Assembly: GCF_024323335.1 (NCBI RefSeq)
Contig: NC_066585.1
Span: 180,438,294 to 180,502,293, forward strand
Direction: 5' to 3'
Source: Lathyrus oleraceus
Lineage: Eukaryota > Streptophyta > Magnoliopsida > Fabales > Fabaceae
DNA length: 64,000 nt
Within the stretch, counting starts at the first letter, position 1, and each line of letters opens with the position of its first letter. Shown one piece after another: positions 33,955 to 44,990 of the stretch. The notes beneath the pieces were generated by a model. The model was not told the origin of the DNA. It did not search any database and saw only the letters and a list, made by a program, of their open reading frames with translations. Position numbers and translations under genes: made by a program.

Positions 33955-34204
33955 TTAACCGGTTAACCCAGGGTGTTAACCGGTTAACACTGTTATGAAT
34001 TGTGGAAATATTGCTGTCTGTCTTGCGTTAACCGGTTAACCCAGGGTGTTAACCGGTTAACACTGTTGTGATTTATGAAGATTTGCTGTTCTGTTTGCGT
34101 TAACCGGTTAACCCAGGGCGTTAACCGGTTAACACTGTTGTGAATTGCCAGGAAGCGTGTTTTGTGTTGCGTTAACCGGTTAACCCAGGGTGTTAACCGG
34201 TTAA
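33955..34204 (+). repeat. Eight TTAACCGGTTAA palindromes in four 72-bp units
   Basis: Pairs of the perfect 12-bp palindrome, 21 bp apart, at 33955/33976, 34028/34049, 34100/34121 and 34172/34193. The units are spaced 73, 72 and 72 bp. The text between the two palindromes of a pair is CCCAGGGYG. The array is repeated in the 3' LTR at 40476-40725. Confidence 0.97.
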
Positions 34205-34486
34205 CACTGTGTGAAAAGTGAAAAACTGATATTTTAAATATTATGAACAATTGATGATTGACCTATATTGGCGTATGATATAATAGGGATCATTTCCCGT
34301 TGTTTTGAGCGGTAGGGGTATTAGTAGAGCGTGCTAATACTGTGATTGATTATGTGGCATGATATGATTATGTGATAAATATGTGGATGATGTATGATTG
34401 TATGCATAATGCTGTGGATGTATCTATTATGTATGCAATTGTGAATGGACTGTTTATGGCTTAGAGTGTGAGCATATGTCCATTGT

Positions 34487-34690
34487 GGATGATTGTTGAT
34501 GTTTGCATGACTAAGTGATTTAGCTTGCATATTGTGGCCTTTATGGTGGTAGCTAATTCCCATGGTGAGGAATTAGTGAGTGAATTACTGTGGATTGTTG
34601 TTGATGTTTGCATGCTAGGTGATTTAGCGTGCATAGCATAGCCCTTGGGGTGGTAGCTAATTCCCATGGTGAGGAATTAGTGATGTGAGT
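34487..34690 (+). repeat. 104-bp tandem duplication with hairpin in Tekay LTR
   Basis: Two diverged copies containing TTGATGTTTGCATG and GGTGGTAGCTAATTCCCATGG, 104 bp apart (34545 and 34649). In each, CTAATTCC pairs with GGAATTAG across an 8-base loop (first at 34553-34576). The 3' LTR has the same near 41066 and 41170. Confidence 0.85.
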
Positions 34691-35374
34691 CACTAGGTCT
34701 CAAATGAGTGGGACTAGTGAGCTTGGTAGCCGTATCTGGATTTGATCGGTGAGGTTGAACTATATGTTCACGAATAGTCGGTACCGCATGCATGGAGTCT
34801 CATTGCATAATGTATGTATTGTGTATAATATGAATGGATGTGTTCCAATATTATACGTGTGTTTTGGTGTTTATGTTGAGCATGATTATGAGTATGAGTT
34901 GATGTTGCCGTTACTGAAGGTGTGATATGATTAGGGTGATGAGATGTGTTCATTTACTTAGCATTACATGATATTTTATAATGCTTATTATATCGATTGA
35001 GGAACTCACCCTTACAACTATGTTTTCAGGTAACGAGCGGTGATTGAGTAGAAGCTAGTGATTGGAGTCTAGCGTAGTTCATTAGTGAGTCATGCTCTGG
35101 TAGATGTAACATCGGGATGGGATGTTTTATTTGTTTTCATTTGGTTGTTGATCAACTTTACATGTAATAGGTTACTTGGCTTGTATGATTGATTTGATCT
35201 TTATCCGCTGCGTATTGTGCAATGTTTTATTTTGATAAATAAATGAGCATGACCAGATCTTTTGATGAATGGTGTGAAGTGTCAGTGTGACACCCTTAAA
35301 TTGCATATCTACTCTGATTTATATTTTGTTGTTTTAATTAATTATTGGGGTATTTTAGAAGGGTGTTACATTAG

Positions 35375-35390
35375 TGGTATCAGAGCATAG
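35375..35390 (+). promoter_or_regulatory. Primer-binding site of Tekay element
   Basis: TGGTATCAGAGCATAG, four bases after the LTR end. TGGTATCAGAGC pairs with the 3' end of initiator tRNA-Met, the usual primer of this lineage. Confidence 0.9.
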
Positions 35391-35494
35391 TCGGTCGAGT
35401 CGAGTCGTAATTATTTTGTTTCCCTGTATGTGATAGGTGTTGTGTAACCCTATCAGTACTTATTGTTTTAGCTTGTTGGGTTCTCAGAATAGAG

Positions 35495-36988
35495 ATGGCT
35501 GGAAGAGGTAGAGACGATGCTGCGATTGCTGAGGCTTTGGGTATGCTAGCTGGAGTACTTGGAGGGAATCCGAATGTTGTGGGAATGGGAGCTGCTCATC
35601 AACTGAGTGAGTTCCAGAAGAACAAACCTCCAATGTTCAAGGGAGCATACGATCCAGATGGTGCTCAGAAGTGGTTGAAGGAGATCGAAAGGATCTTCCG
35701 AGTGACTGAGTGTGCCGATAACCAGAAGGTCAGGTTCGGTACGCATATGCTGTCAGAGGAAGCAGATGATTGGTGGGTTGCTGCCCGCACTGAGTTGGAA
35801 GCTGCTGGGAGTGCTGAGATCACTTGGGCGGTGTTCAGAGAGAGATTCCTGAGGAAGTACTTTCCAGAGGATGTCAGAGGAAAGAAAGAGATAGAGTTCT
35901 TAGAATTGAAGCAGGGCAATCGGTCTATTACTGAGTATGCTGCTAAGTTCACAGAGCTGTCGAAGTATTACACTCCCTATGATGAAGCTACTGGGGAATT
36001 TTCAAAATGTGTGAAGTTTGAGAACGGGTTACATCCCGAGATCAAGCAGGCTATTGGATATCAGCGGATTAGAGTGTTTTCTGATTTGGTTGACTGTTGC
36101 AGGATTTTTGAACAGGATACCAAGGCTAGAGCAGAGAGCTATCAGCAAAGGGTTGATAGGAAAGGCAAGAATCAGAATGATCGTGGGAAACCGTATGCAA
36201 CTGGCAAAGGTTTCCAGAGACAGAGTGGGATGAAGAGACCTAGTGGGGGAGACTCCAGTGCCCCTGCTAAGTGTTACAGATGTGGTCAGGATGGACATCG
36301 TTTCCATGAGTGTACCAGTACTGAGAAGAAGTGTTTCAAGTGTGGAAAAGGTGGTCACTTGGCTGCAGAGTGCCGGTTGAAGACTATGACTTGTTTCAAC
36401 TGTGGAGAGGTGGGTCATATTAGCCCACAGTGTCCTAAGCCGAAGAAAGAGAACCAGTCGGGAGGCAAGGTCTTTGCTTTATCGGGTTCTGAGACTTCTG
36501 CAGATGATCGTTTGATCCGAGGTACGTGTTATATTAATGGCTTTCCTCTTGTAGCTATTATTGACACAGGTGCGACTCATTCCTTTATATCTTTGGATTG
36601 TGCTGTGAAACTTAAATTAGAGATATCTGAGATGCATGGGAGTATGGTGATTGATACTCCTGCGAAGGGTTCAGTGACTACTACTTCAGTTTGTTTAAAT
36701 TGCCCTTTGAGTATTTTTGGTAGAGACTTTGGGATGGACCTCGTGTGTCTTCCACTAGTGCAGATTGATGTTATCCTGGGTATGAACTGGTTGGTGTTTA
36801 ACCGAGTTTATATCAACTGTTTTGATAAGACGGTGATCTTTCCTGAGATTGAGGAAGGAAAGAGTTTGTTTCTATCAGCAAGGCAAGTGAATGAGGCAGT
36901 AGCAGATGGGGCAGAGTTGTTTATGCTGTTAGCGACTTTGGAGGCTAAAGATAAACTGGTAATTTTGCGATCTAGCCGTGGTGTGTGA
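35495..36988 (+). CDS. Tekay Gag-protease
   Basis: ATG at 35495 ([15 protein letters not shown]). The gag core lies about 30-200 ([56 protein letters not shown]). Three CxxCxxxxHxxxxC knuckles follow at residues 260-313 ([42 protein letters not shown]), then the protease with [12 protein letters not shown] (DTG at about 357) and DVILGMNWL. The family makes one Gag-Pol polyprotein. Here the frame ends at a TGA (36986-36988) because of a single-base change near 36963-36969, after which pol continues in another frame. Residues after about 488 are therefore out of frame. Confidence 0.9.
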   Translation: MAGRGRDDAAIAEALGMLAGVLGGNPNVVGMGAAHQLSEFQKNKPPMFKGAYDPDGAQKWLKEIERIFRVTECADNQKVRFGTHMLSEEADDWWVAARTELEAAGSAEITWAVFRERFLRKYFPEDVRGKKEIEFLELKQGNRSITEYAAKFTELSKYYTPYDEATGEFSKCVKFENGLHPEIKQAIGYQRIRVFSDLVDCCRIFEQDTKARAESYQQRVDRKGKNQNDRGKPYATGKGFQRQSGMKRPSGGDSSAPAKCYRCGQDGHRFHECTSTEKKCFKCGKGGHLAAECRLKTMTCFNCGEVGHISPQCPKPKKENQSGGKVFALSGSETSADDRLIRGTCYINGFPLVAIIDTGATHSFISLDCAVKLKLEISEMHGSMVIDTPAKGSVTTTSVCLNCPLSIFGRDFGMDLVCLPLVQIDVILGMNWLVFNRVYINCFDKTVIFPEIEEGKSLFLSARQVNEAVADGAELFMLLATLEAKDKLVILRSSRGV

Positions 36989-38018
36989 TTTTCCTGATGT
37001 GTTTCCTGAAGAAGTGAATGAATTACCGCCAGAGCGTGAAGTTGAGTTCTCGATTGATTTAGTACCTGGTACTAGGCCGATATCGATGGCTCTGTACCGT
37101 ATGTCTGCTGTTGAGTTAACTGAATTGAAGAGTCAGCTGGAAGATCTGTTGGATAAGAAATTTATTCGTCCGAGTGTGTCGCCGTGGGGCGCACCGGTGT
37201 TATTGGTTAAGAAGAAAGAAGGTACTATGAGGTTGTGTGTGGACTACAGGCAACTGAATAAAGTGACGATCAAGAATCGGTATCCTTTGCCGAGGATTGA
37301 TGATTTGATGGATCAGTTGGTTGGTGCGAGTGTGTTCAGCAAAATAGATTTGAGATCGGGGTATCATCAGATACGTGTGAAAACTGAGGATATTCAGAAG
37401 ACTGCTTTCAGAACAAGGTATGGACATTATGAGTATTCTGTAATGCCTTTTGGTGTGACTAATGCGCCTGGGGTATTTATGGAGTATATGAATAGGATTT
37501 TCCATCCGTACCTAGACAAGTTTGTTGTGGTGTTTATTGACGATATTTTGGTGTATTCGAAATCTGAAGAAGAGCATGCTGAACATTTGAGAGTGGTTTT
37601 AGAAGTTCTACGAGAAAAGAAGTTATTTGCGAAACTGTCCAAGTGTGAATTTTGGTTAGAAGAGGTTAGTTTTCTTGGTCATGTGATTTCAAGAGGTGGT
37701 GTTGCTGTTGATCCTTCTAAGATAGAAGCGGTATCTAAGTGGGAAGCTCCGAAGTCAGTTTTTGAGATAAGGAGTTTTCTTGGACTTGCAGGTTATTATA
37801 GGAAATTCATTGAGGGATTTTCTAAGTTGGCGTTACCGTTGACGATGTTGACTAGAAAGGGGCAAGCATTTGTTTGGGACTCAAAATGTGAAGAAGGTTT
37901 CCAAGAGTTAAAGAGAAGGTTAACTACTGCTCCTATTCTGATATTACCATGTCCGTCGGAACCATTTGAGGTTTACTGTGATGCTTCATTGTTGGGTTTG
38001 GGTGGTGTTTTGATGTAG
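36963..38018 (+). pseudogene. Tekay RT and start of RNase H (frame break, then TAG)
   Basis: Copies RNA into cDNA. Family-like text can be read from about 36969 ([20 protein letters not shown]), through [66 protein letters not shown] and the catalytic FIDDILVYS (near 37533), to the thumb [13 protein letters not shown]. The RNase H start is [17 protein letters not shown]. This is not a separate gene: it is the continuation of gag-protease, out of frame by one base. A TAG at 38016-38018 cuts RNase H; one base differs from CAG, the residue that fits the family. Confidence 0.88.
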
Positions 38019-39866
38019 AATAAGCAGGTTGTAGCTTATGCTTCGAGGCAACTGAAGGTTCATGAGAGGAACTATCCGACACACGATTTAGAGTTGGCAG
38101 CTGTGGTATTTGTTCTGAAGTTATTGAGGCATTACTTGTACGGGTCAAGATTTGAGGTTTTCAGTGACCATAAAAGTTTAAAGTATTTGTTTGATCAGAA
38201 AGAGCTGAATATGAGACAGAGGAGATGGTTAGAGTTTCTGAAGGATTATGACTTTGGTTTGAATTACCATCCGGGTAAAGCAAACGTAGTGGCTGATGCA
38301 TTGAGTCGGAAATCATTGCATATGTCTATGTTAATGGTTAAGGAATTGGATTTAATTGAGCAGTTTAGAGATTTGAGTTTGGTGTGTGAGAATACTCACA
38401 ATAGTGTTAAATTGGGAATGTTGAAGTTAACGAGTGGTATTCTGGATGAGATTAGAGAGGGTCAGAAATCCGATGTGCTTTTGGTTGATAAGTTGACTCT
38501 AGTGAATCAAGATCAAGGTGGTGAATTCAGAGTCGATGAGAATGGTGTTTTGAAATTTGGTAATCGGGTGTGTATTCCGGATGTTACCGAACTTAAGAAG
38601 AGTATTCTTGAGGAAGGACATCGTAGTGGCCTGAGTATTCATCCTGGGGCTACGAAGATGTATCATGATTTGAAAAAGTTATTTTGGTGGCCGGGAATGA
38701 AAAGAGAAATTGCGAGTTTTGTTTATTCTTGTTTGACTTGTCAGAAGTCAAAGATTGAGCATCAGAAGCCGTCTGGGCTAATGCAACCGTTGGCTATTCC
38801 AGAGTGGAAGTGGGATAGTATCAGTATGGATTTTGTTTCTGGTTTACCGAGGACAGTTAAGAATTTCGAAGCTATTTGGGTGATTGTTGACAGATTGACA
38901 AAATCGGCTCATTTCATTCCGATCAGAATGGATTATCCGTTAGAGAGATTAGCCGAGTTGTATATTGAGAAAATTGTAAGTTTGCATGGTATTCCGTCGA
39001 GTATTGTTTCGGACAGAGATCCTAGATTTACATCGAAGTTCTGGGAAGGTTTGCAGAGGGCTTTGGGAACTAAGCTGAGATTGAGTTCTGCATATCATCC
39101 GCAGACTGATGGTCAGACTGAGAGGACGATTCAGTCACTGGAGGATCTTTTGAGGGCTTGTGTTTTGGAGAAGGGAGGTGCTTGGGATTGTTATTTACCT
39201 TTAATTGAGTTTACCTACAACAATAGTTTTCATTCGAGCATTGGTATGGCACCGTTTGAAGCTTTGTATGGTAGGAGATGTCGGACACCTTTATGTTGGT
39301 ATGAGTCCGGTGAGAGTGCTGTGGTTGGACCGGAGATTGTTCAACAAACTACGGAAAAGATTAAGATGATTCAGGAGAAGATGAGGATTGCTCAGAGTCG
39401 TCAGAAGAGTTATCACGACAAGAGGAGGAAGTCACTTGAGTTTCAAGAGGGAGATCATGTGTTTCTTCGTGTTACTCCGATAACTGGGGTTGGTCGAGCT
39501 TTGAAGTCGAAGAAGTTGACACCTCGATTTATTGGTCCTTATCAGATTTTGGAGAGGATAGGGGAGGTAGCCTATCGTATCGCTTTACCGCCGTCACTTG
39601 CGAATTTGCATGAGGTTTTTCATGTGTCTCAGTTGAGGAGGTACATTCCTGATCCGTCGCATGTGGTCAAAGTAGATGATGTACAGGTGAGAGATAACCT
39701 GACTGTTGAAACATCACCTATGAGGATAGAGGATCGAGAGTTGAAGCAGTTGCGGGGTAAAGAGATTGCTTTGGTAAAGGTAGCTTGGGGAGGACCAGCA
39801 GGTGGCAATGTGACTTGGGAACTTGAGAGTCAGATGAAGGAGTCTTATCCTGAGTTATTCGCTTGA
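38019..39866 (+). pseudogene. Tekay RNase H (rest), integrase and chromodomain-like tail
   Basis: Same frame as the RT, open from the TAG to the stop at 39864. RNase H acids lie in [22 protein letters not shown] and VVADALSRK. Integrase follows: zinc region [18 protein letters not shown] then CLTCQKSK; catalytic Asp in [11 protein letters not shown]; second Asp in [14 protein letters not shown]; Glu in [12 protein letters not shown]; and the [19 protein letters not shown] domain. The C-terminal [20 protein letters not shown] then VTWELESQM fits the Tekay-type chromodomain, thought to steer insertion to heterochromatin. No further break is visible. An internal start could give only a partial protein. 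Confidence 0.88.
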
Positions 39867-39908
39867 GGTATGTTTTCGAGGACGAAAACTCTTTTAGTGG
39901 GGGAGAGT
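39867..39908 (+). promoter_or_regulatory. Tekay hairpin and polypurine tract
   Basis: GTTTTCG AGGA CGAAAAC (39872-39889) forms a 7-bp stem with a 4-base loop. The PPT GTGGGGGAGAGT (39897-39908) follows directly before the 3' LTR. Confidence 0.75.
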
Positions 39909-41891
39909 TGTAACACCCCGATAAAATATGATAATTATTTAAATTAAGTTAATAGTATATTTATTAATTTAATTAAATAATTATATTATTATTGGAATAT
40001 TATTTGGAAATTATTATTATTGGAATAATAAGTTGGAATATATATAAGAGTTCCATTTGGTAAAAAGGGTTTTCACGTGAAAATCAGAGAAGCGACAGAA
40101 AGTGAGAAAAGGGCAAAGAGGAAAAGCAAGAGAACGAAGGTTGGAGAAGAGAAAAGCTTGAAGCTAAAAGGATTGCCGGATTAACTCAGGTAAGGGGGGT
40201 TTATCGTCGTTTAATGGGTATTATGGGTTAACATGTAATGGGTAGTGATAAGCCATTGATTTGACCCTAATTGGGATGTTGAATGCTGAAAAATTGAGAT
40301 GAATAAGTTATGTTAAAGCTGTAATTGAATCTGTAATTGGATGAGTCTTGATTTTCCGAAAGTGTAGCTTTTTACGGAATTGGAATCGGAGGTCTGGAAG
40401 TCCTCCAACGGCGGAAAATGCGGAGAATTCTGCATTCTGCTTCGTGTTAGCGCAGGAACAGCTTTCTGTCTTGCGTTAACCGGTTAACCCAGGGTGTTAA
40501 CCGGTTAACACTGTTATGAATTGTGGAAATATTGCTGTCTGTCTTGCGTTAACCGGTTAACCCAGGGTGTTAACCGGTTAACACTGTTGTGATTTATGAA
40601 GATTTGCTGTTCTGTTTGCGTTAACCGGTTAACCCAGGGCGTTAACCGGTTAACACTGTTGTGAATTGCCAGGAAGCGTGTTTTGTGTTGCGTTAACCGG
40701 TTAACCCAGGGTGTTAACCGGTTAACACTGTGTGAAAAGTGAAAAACCGATATTTTAAATATTGTGAACAATTGATGATTGACCTATATTGGCGTATGAT
40801 ATAATAGGGATCATTTCCCGTTGTTTTGAGCGGTAGGGGTATTAGTAGAGCGTGCTAATACTGTGATTGATTATGTGGCATGATATGATTATGTGATAAA
40901 TATGTGGATGATGTATGATTGTATGCATAATGCTGTGGATGTATCTATTATGTATGCAATTGTGAATGGACTGTTTATGGCTTAGAGTGTGAGTATATGT
41001 CCATTGTGGATGATTGTTGATGTTTGCATGACTAAGTGATTTAGCTTGCATATTGTGGCCTTTATGGTGGTAGCTAATTCCCATGGTGAGGAATTAGTGA
41101 GTGAATTACTGTGGATTGTTGTTGATGTTTGCATGCTAGGTGATTTAGTGTGCATAGCATAGCCCTTGGGGTGGTAGCTAATTCCCATGGTGAGGAATTA
41201 GTGATGTGAGTCACTAGGTCTCAAATGAGTGGGACTAGTGAGCTTGGTAGCCGTATCTGGATTTGATCGGTGAGGTTGAACTATATGTTCACGAATAGTC
41301 GGTACCGCATGCATGGAGTCTCATTGCATAATGTATGTATTGTGTATAATATGAATGGATGTGTTCCAATATTATACGTGTGTTTTGGTGTTTATGTTGA
41401 GCATGATTATGAGTATGAGTTGATGTTGCCGTTACTGAAGGTGTGATATGATTAGGGTGATGAGATGTGTTCATTTACTTAGCATTACATGATATTTTAT
41501 AATGCTTATTATATCGATTGAGGAATTCACCCTTACAACTATGTTTTCAGGTAACGAGCGGTGATTGAGTAGAAGCTAGTGATTGGAGTCTAGCGTAGTT
41601 CATTAGTGAGTCATGCTCTGGTAGATGTAACATCGGGATGGGATGTTTTATTTGTTTTCATTTGGTTGTTGATCAACTTTACATGTAATAGGTTACTTGG
41701 CTTGTATGATTGATTTGATCTTTATCCGCTGCGTATTGTGCAATGTTTTATTTTGATAAATAAATGAGCATGATCAGATCTTTTGATGAATGGTGTGAAG
41801 TGTCAGTGTGACACCCTTAAATTGCATATCTACTCTGATTTATATTTTGTTGTTTTAATTAATTATTGGGGTATTTTAGAAGGGTGTTACA
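39909..41891 (+). repeat. 3' LTR of Tekay element
   Basis: 1983 bp, same length and structure as 33388-35370, offset exactly 6521. About ten single-base differences are visible (for example AATTAGATT/AATTATATT, AAAACTGAT/AAAACCGAT, GGAACTCAC/GGAATTCAC). Confidence 0.97.
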
Positions 41892-42349
41892 CTTTGTGCC
41901 TTTCAAACTTAAATTTTGTTAAAAGCAATGCATTCACTTTGAAATTTGTATCACGAACTACGAGGTTTTGATCCCTCATTTTTATGTTGGTACATAGACA
42001 CAAGACAGAAGGTTTTGTCAAAGATTAAAATATAATTAATGAATTCTTTTCTCATCCCACCATTCTATTTGTTTGTAAACATCACTTTGTACCAAATACA
42101 TATGCACACAAAAAGGGCTCCCTAGGAGTACGTAGGACACTTTGGGTGTTAACACCTTCCCTCTTTGTAACCAACCCCCTTACCTGTGATCTCTGACATT
42201 TTATTAGTTTTGATTTGAAAACTTCTTACTTTTGGGTTTTGTTCGTACTTTTTCCCTTTTCCCTTGGAAACAATAAAAGCGCGGTGGCGACTCTTGTTAT
42301 TTGATCTCTAGCTTATCCATAGCTTGATGATAATGAATTTATTGCTACA
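41892..42349 (+). repeat. 3' LTR of Ogre C, segment 3 (LTR end)
   Basis: Resumes with the CTTTG duplication and ends TTATTGCTACA. It contains the stem-loop at 42000-42018 and AAAGCGCGGTGGCGACTC. The next base belongs to Ogre D 3' UTR. Confidence 0.88.
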
Positions 42350-42665
42350 CTTGTGTTGAAGTTCGTTCTTCCCCAGTTGAGTTTGGGCGCATATTTCCTC
42401 AGCGAAGTCGTCATCCCCTACAGATAACCTTCCCCGGGCTGAGTCCTTTCATTGATTTATTTTCATGGAAAACCCCCAATGTCTTCAGCAGTTTTCAAGT
42501 TGTAGCCTGGCCTACACATAGCTTTTTATCCCATATAGTCTCTATCTCCTTAGTGGGTTTTCCTTATTGAATGCTTTACACTCCTTTGGACTTTTAGTCT
42601 CCCCAGATTCTTTTCCTTTGTGGCAGAATATTCCCCACAAAGATTATTTTTAACATTCATATCAT
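42350..42665 (+). other. Ogre D 3' UTR, first part
   Basis: TTCTTCCCCAGTTGAGT here matches 51488 and, with changes, 21395. Further shared text is TTGTAGCCTGGCCTACAC near 42510. It is cut at 42666 by a Ty1/copia fragment. No gene. Confidence 0.8.
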
Positions 42666-42893
42666 TGTAAGAACAAGATTATGTGTCTACAATTCATCTC
42701 TAAAGTTTTATGATAACAAAGGATGAAACCAATTGGTACCCTAATATAATTTATCTAAGTGTGCAGGACTCTAATCAGAAAAGGGGTCAGATAGACATAT
42801 ATCTGATATACACGTAAGTCTAGAATGACCACTTAGAAGTTATTCATGCAGAGGTTCTGACTCTGAACAAAAGGAAGCGCACAAAGCTCCACA
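42666..42893 (+). repeat. Truncated 5' LTR of copia element
   Basis: TGTAAGAACAAGATTATGTG to AAGCGCACAAAGCTC matches 44991-45217 with few differences. It then changes abruptly to internal sequence. Confidence 0.85.
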
Positions 42894-44546
42894 AAGGGCT
42901 CAAGTTGAATCTGTCAGCGCTACTTTTCAAGTACCTGGGGGATTCTATAAGGGACACCAGGAACAACATGAATCCAAGAACTTACATCCCTCTGGGAAGG
43001 CTAATATCTGACGTTCTGATATAGAGCGGCTTGGTGGATCATCTGATTTGCGACAATCTGATGGAGGATATAATTGTTGACATTGGGAGGCCTCTAAACT
43101 CAAGAAATCTGAAGAGCATGGGGGTAATTGAGAATATTATGGTCAAGCCTTCATTGGACACCTCCTGGGAAGCCTTGAAAGATCATAGGAAAATACCCAA
43201 TGGCCTCTACCTCTTCTCAAAGATTGATCCTCCGGAGGTTGTTGCGCACTATCTACAGGATCTGGCCAACCAAGGAGTGGACATCTCAGATTTCTTTGTG
43301 GACTGGCTACCTGAGCATCCACAAAATTTTATGAAGAGATAATGGGAGCCTTCTGAGAAGTCGAAGAAGGCTAAGAGGACAAAGTTGGGGGAACCTTCTA
43401 TATCAAGACCTCATGTCCCTCTGATCTCCTCCTCCGAATCTCCAAGTAAGTCGCTGCCTCCTAACTCTCCATCTTTTCAATTAAGGCAACTTGCTTCTTT
43501 CCTTCCTCAAACATCACCAATATACACACACTCTGAACCTTCACCCTCCACCACCAAACCCTCTGAAACACCTACCTCTAACCCATCATCACCCCATCTT
43601 CAAAAATTCAACCTAACCACCACAACCTTGCCCATATATGAAGCTGAAATGTACAATGAGCCCATATCACCACCTTCTTCAACACCTTCATCCCCACCTT
43701 ACTACACCATCTCCTCTTACTCAGAGCCATCTGACCCCCAATCTCCCACTCTGGCTCAACTTCAGGCTCGTGCCCTCTCCACACACAACGAACCTGAACC
43801 AGAAACTAACATTCCATCACCCTCTGAACAACCACTAACACCTCCATCTGAACCACCCATCAAAACTCCTCTGAAAACCACATCATCCATAACTCTAAAC
43901 CTCCCATTGAAACAACCCCTTCACCACCAGCACCTACATCTCCTATCTCTGAACCAGAACCTACCTTCCCCACCCTGGAAGAAGCAATAACCTTATTTGT
44001 TGAGTCTTGAGTGGAGAAGATCATATCATTATCTGAGAACTCTGGTATCAGTGATGATCCCTCTGCAATGAGGATTCACTGGAACAGAGTGATCAGATGG
44101 ATGACCTCTAAGGCTTTCAAGCTGAAAGGCCTCTCTGAACGAGTCTGAAATGACTTCATCAGAGAAGTTGGAGAAAGGCTGCAGTCACGTTTGGCCAGAG
44201 AGGCATAAGAGAAGGCCAGAAGAGAAACAGAAGAGAAGGCTCGTCCAGAAGAAGAGAAGTTGCAAAGAAGGTTGCTGCTGAAGCTGAATCAAAAGCAAAA
44301 GCTGATGCTGAAGAAGAAGCACGTATAGCTGCAGAAGAAGCTGCAAAGGAAAGAAATGATGCTCTGACTCAGGGAGAGAAATCTCATTATGATTTCGCTC
44401 CTCTCGTCCTGAAGACTCTGGAAGAGCTACAGAAGGAGCAACAGATAGTGAGAGCAAGACTGGACCAACAGGACTTCGTCAACAACAACATTCAAAACCT
44501 GCTGACTCAGCTGCTCCAGAGGATTCCTCCGCCTCCAAACCCTTAG
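42894..44546 (+). pseudogene. Envelope-like/plant-transposon-domain pseudogene
   Basis: Function unknown. The first part (RNNMNPRTYIPLGRLISDVL, then VDHLICDNLMEDI and FSKIDPPEVVAHYLQDL) resembles a domain annotated in legumes as putative plant transposon protein. A stretch very rich in Pro, Ser and Thr follows (43385-43980), then an Ala/Glu/Lys coiled coil with ALTQGEKSHYDFAPLVLKTL and a tail with Gln- and Pro-rich text, ending PPPPNP and TAG at 44544-44546. Stops at 43022 and 43340, a frame change near 43900 and further stops near 44010-44210 break it. It fits the extra 3' ORF of SIRE-type copia elements; a captured host protein is the less likely alternative. Confidence 0.6.
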
Positions 44547-44990
44547 GCACTTAGGATTTGTTTGTTGTTTTCCTTACTTGCTTATATGCTATCTATTCTC
44601 TGTGTTTTTCTCTCTGCTTTAGCTACTTATCTATAATTCTCCTTCTCATTGAATTATATTTTGACTTCTATATTTTTTGTGCTAAGTCTTTTTAAGGAAG
44701 ACAAAAGGGGGAGAATAAAAAAAGCTCTGATGAAATAATATCTAAGCCTCTTGTTGCACTGGGCACATTTAAAATCTCTTATGAAAATTCTAAGCAATGC
44801 AGGAAACATCTAAGGTGAAAACTAGCTACTACGCAAGGAAGATCTCGTAAGAACATCTGAAAATTTATTATGATCTATATTAGGGGGAGTCATCACTCAT
44901 CTGACTCTGAGATAACTTTTAAATCCTTGTTGAAGTATCATTGTTTCATCATCACTCTGAGGTTTTTGTCATCATCAAAAAGGGGGAGAT
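44547..44990 (+). other. Copia element 3' non-coding region with PPT
   Basis: No gene. AAAAGGGGGAGAATAAAAAA at 44703 and the proper PPT AAAAAGGGGGAGAT at 44977-44990 directly before the LTR. Confidence 0.75.

Larger units (their letters stand above)
33388..35370 (+). repeat. 5' LTR of Tekay element
   Basis: TGTAACACCCCGATAAAAT to GAAGGGTGTTACA. The ends are near-inverted (TGTAACACCC and GGGTGTTACA, 10 bp). It contains a TATA box (33518), the TTAACCGGTTAA array (33955-34204) and a 104-bp duplication near 34490-34690. Confidence 0.97.
33388..41891 (+). mobile_element. Tekay-like chromovirus (Ty3/gypsy), recent insertion
   Basis: 8504 bp, with LTRs of identical length (1983 bp) that differ at about ten positions by eye, and CTTTG duplicated on both sides (33383-33387, 41892-41896). 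A tRNA-iMet PBS and PPT are present. Domain order is gag, protease, RT, RNase H, integrase, and a C-terminal segment compatible with the Tekay chromodomain. Coding is broken by one frame change near 36965 and one TAG at 38016-38018. Confidence 0.95.

Noticed and set aside
33955..34204. CRISPR-like regularly spaced palindromic repeats
   Set aside because: Units are tandem copies with repeated spacers, sit inside an LTR and recur in the other LTR; this is a plant genome and no cas gene is present.
33993..34250. Minus-strand frame encoding a repetitive SVNRLTPWVNRLTQ protein
   Set aside because: It is the translation of the 72-bp LTR palindrome array; the same frame recurs at 40514-40771 in the other LTR. 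No coding context.
42285..42305. GTGGCGACTC near 42290, 50887 and 7034 as primer-binding sites of further Ogre elements
   Set aside because: These lie 50 to 70 bp before the LTR ends, inside the LTR, and Ogre UTR sequence (not a leader and ORF1) follows. Only 18581-18599 stands outside the LTR next to a leader.
43385..43990. Host proline-rich or extensin-like gene
   Set aside because: No signal peptide or SPPPP cell-wall repeats. It is in frame with element-type sequence, lies between copia LTRs, and leads into the element coiled coil.
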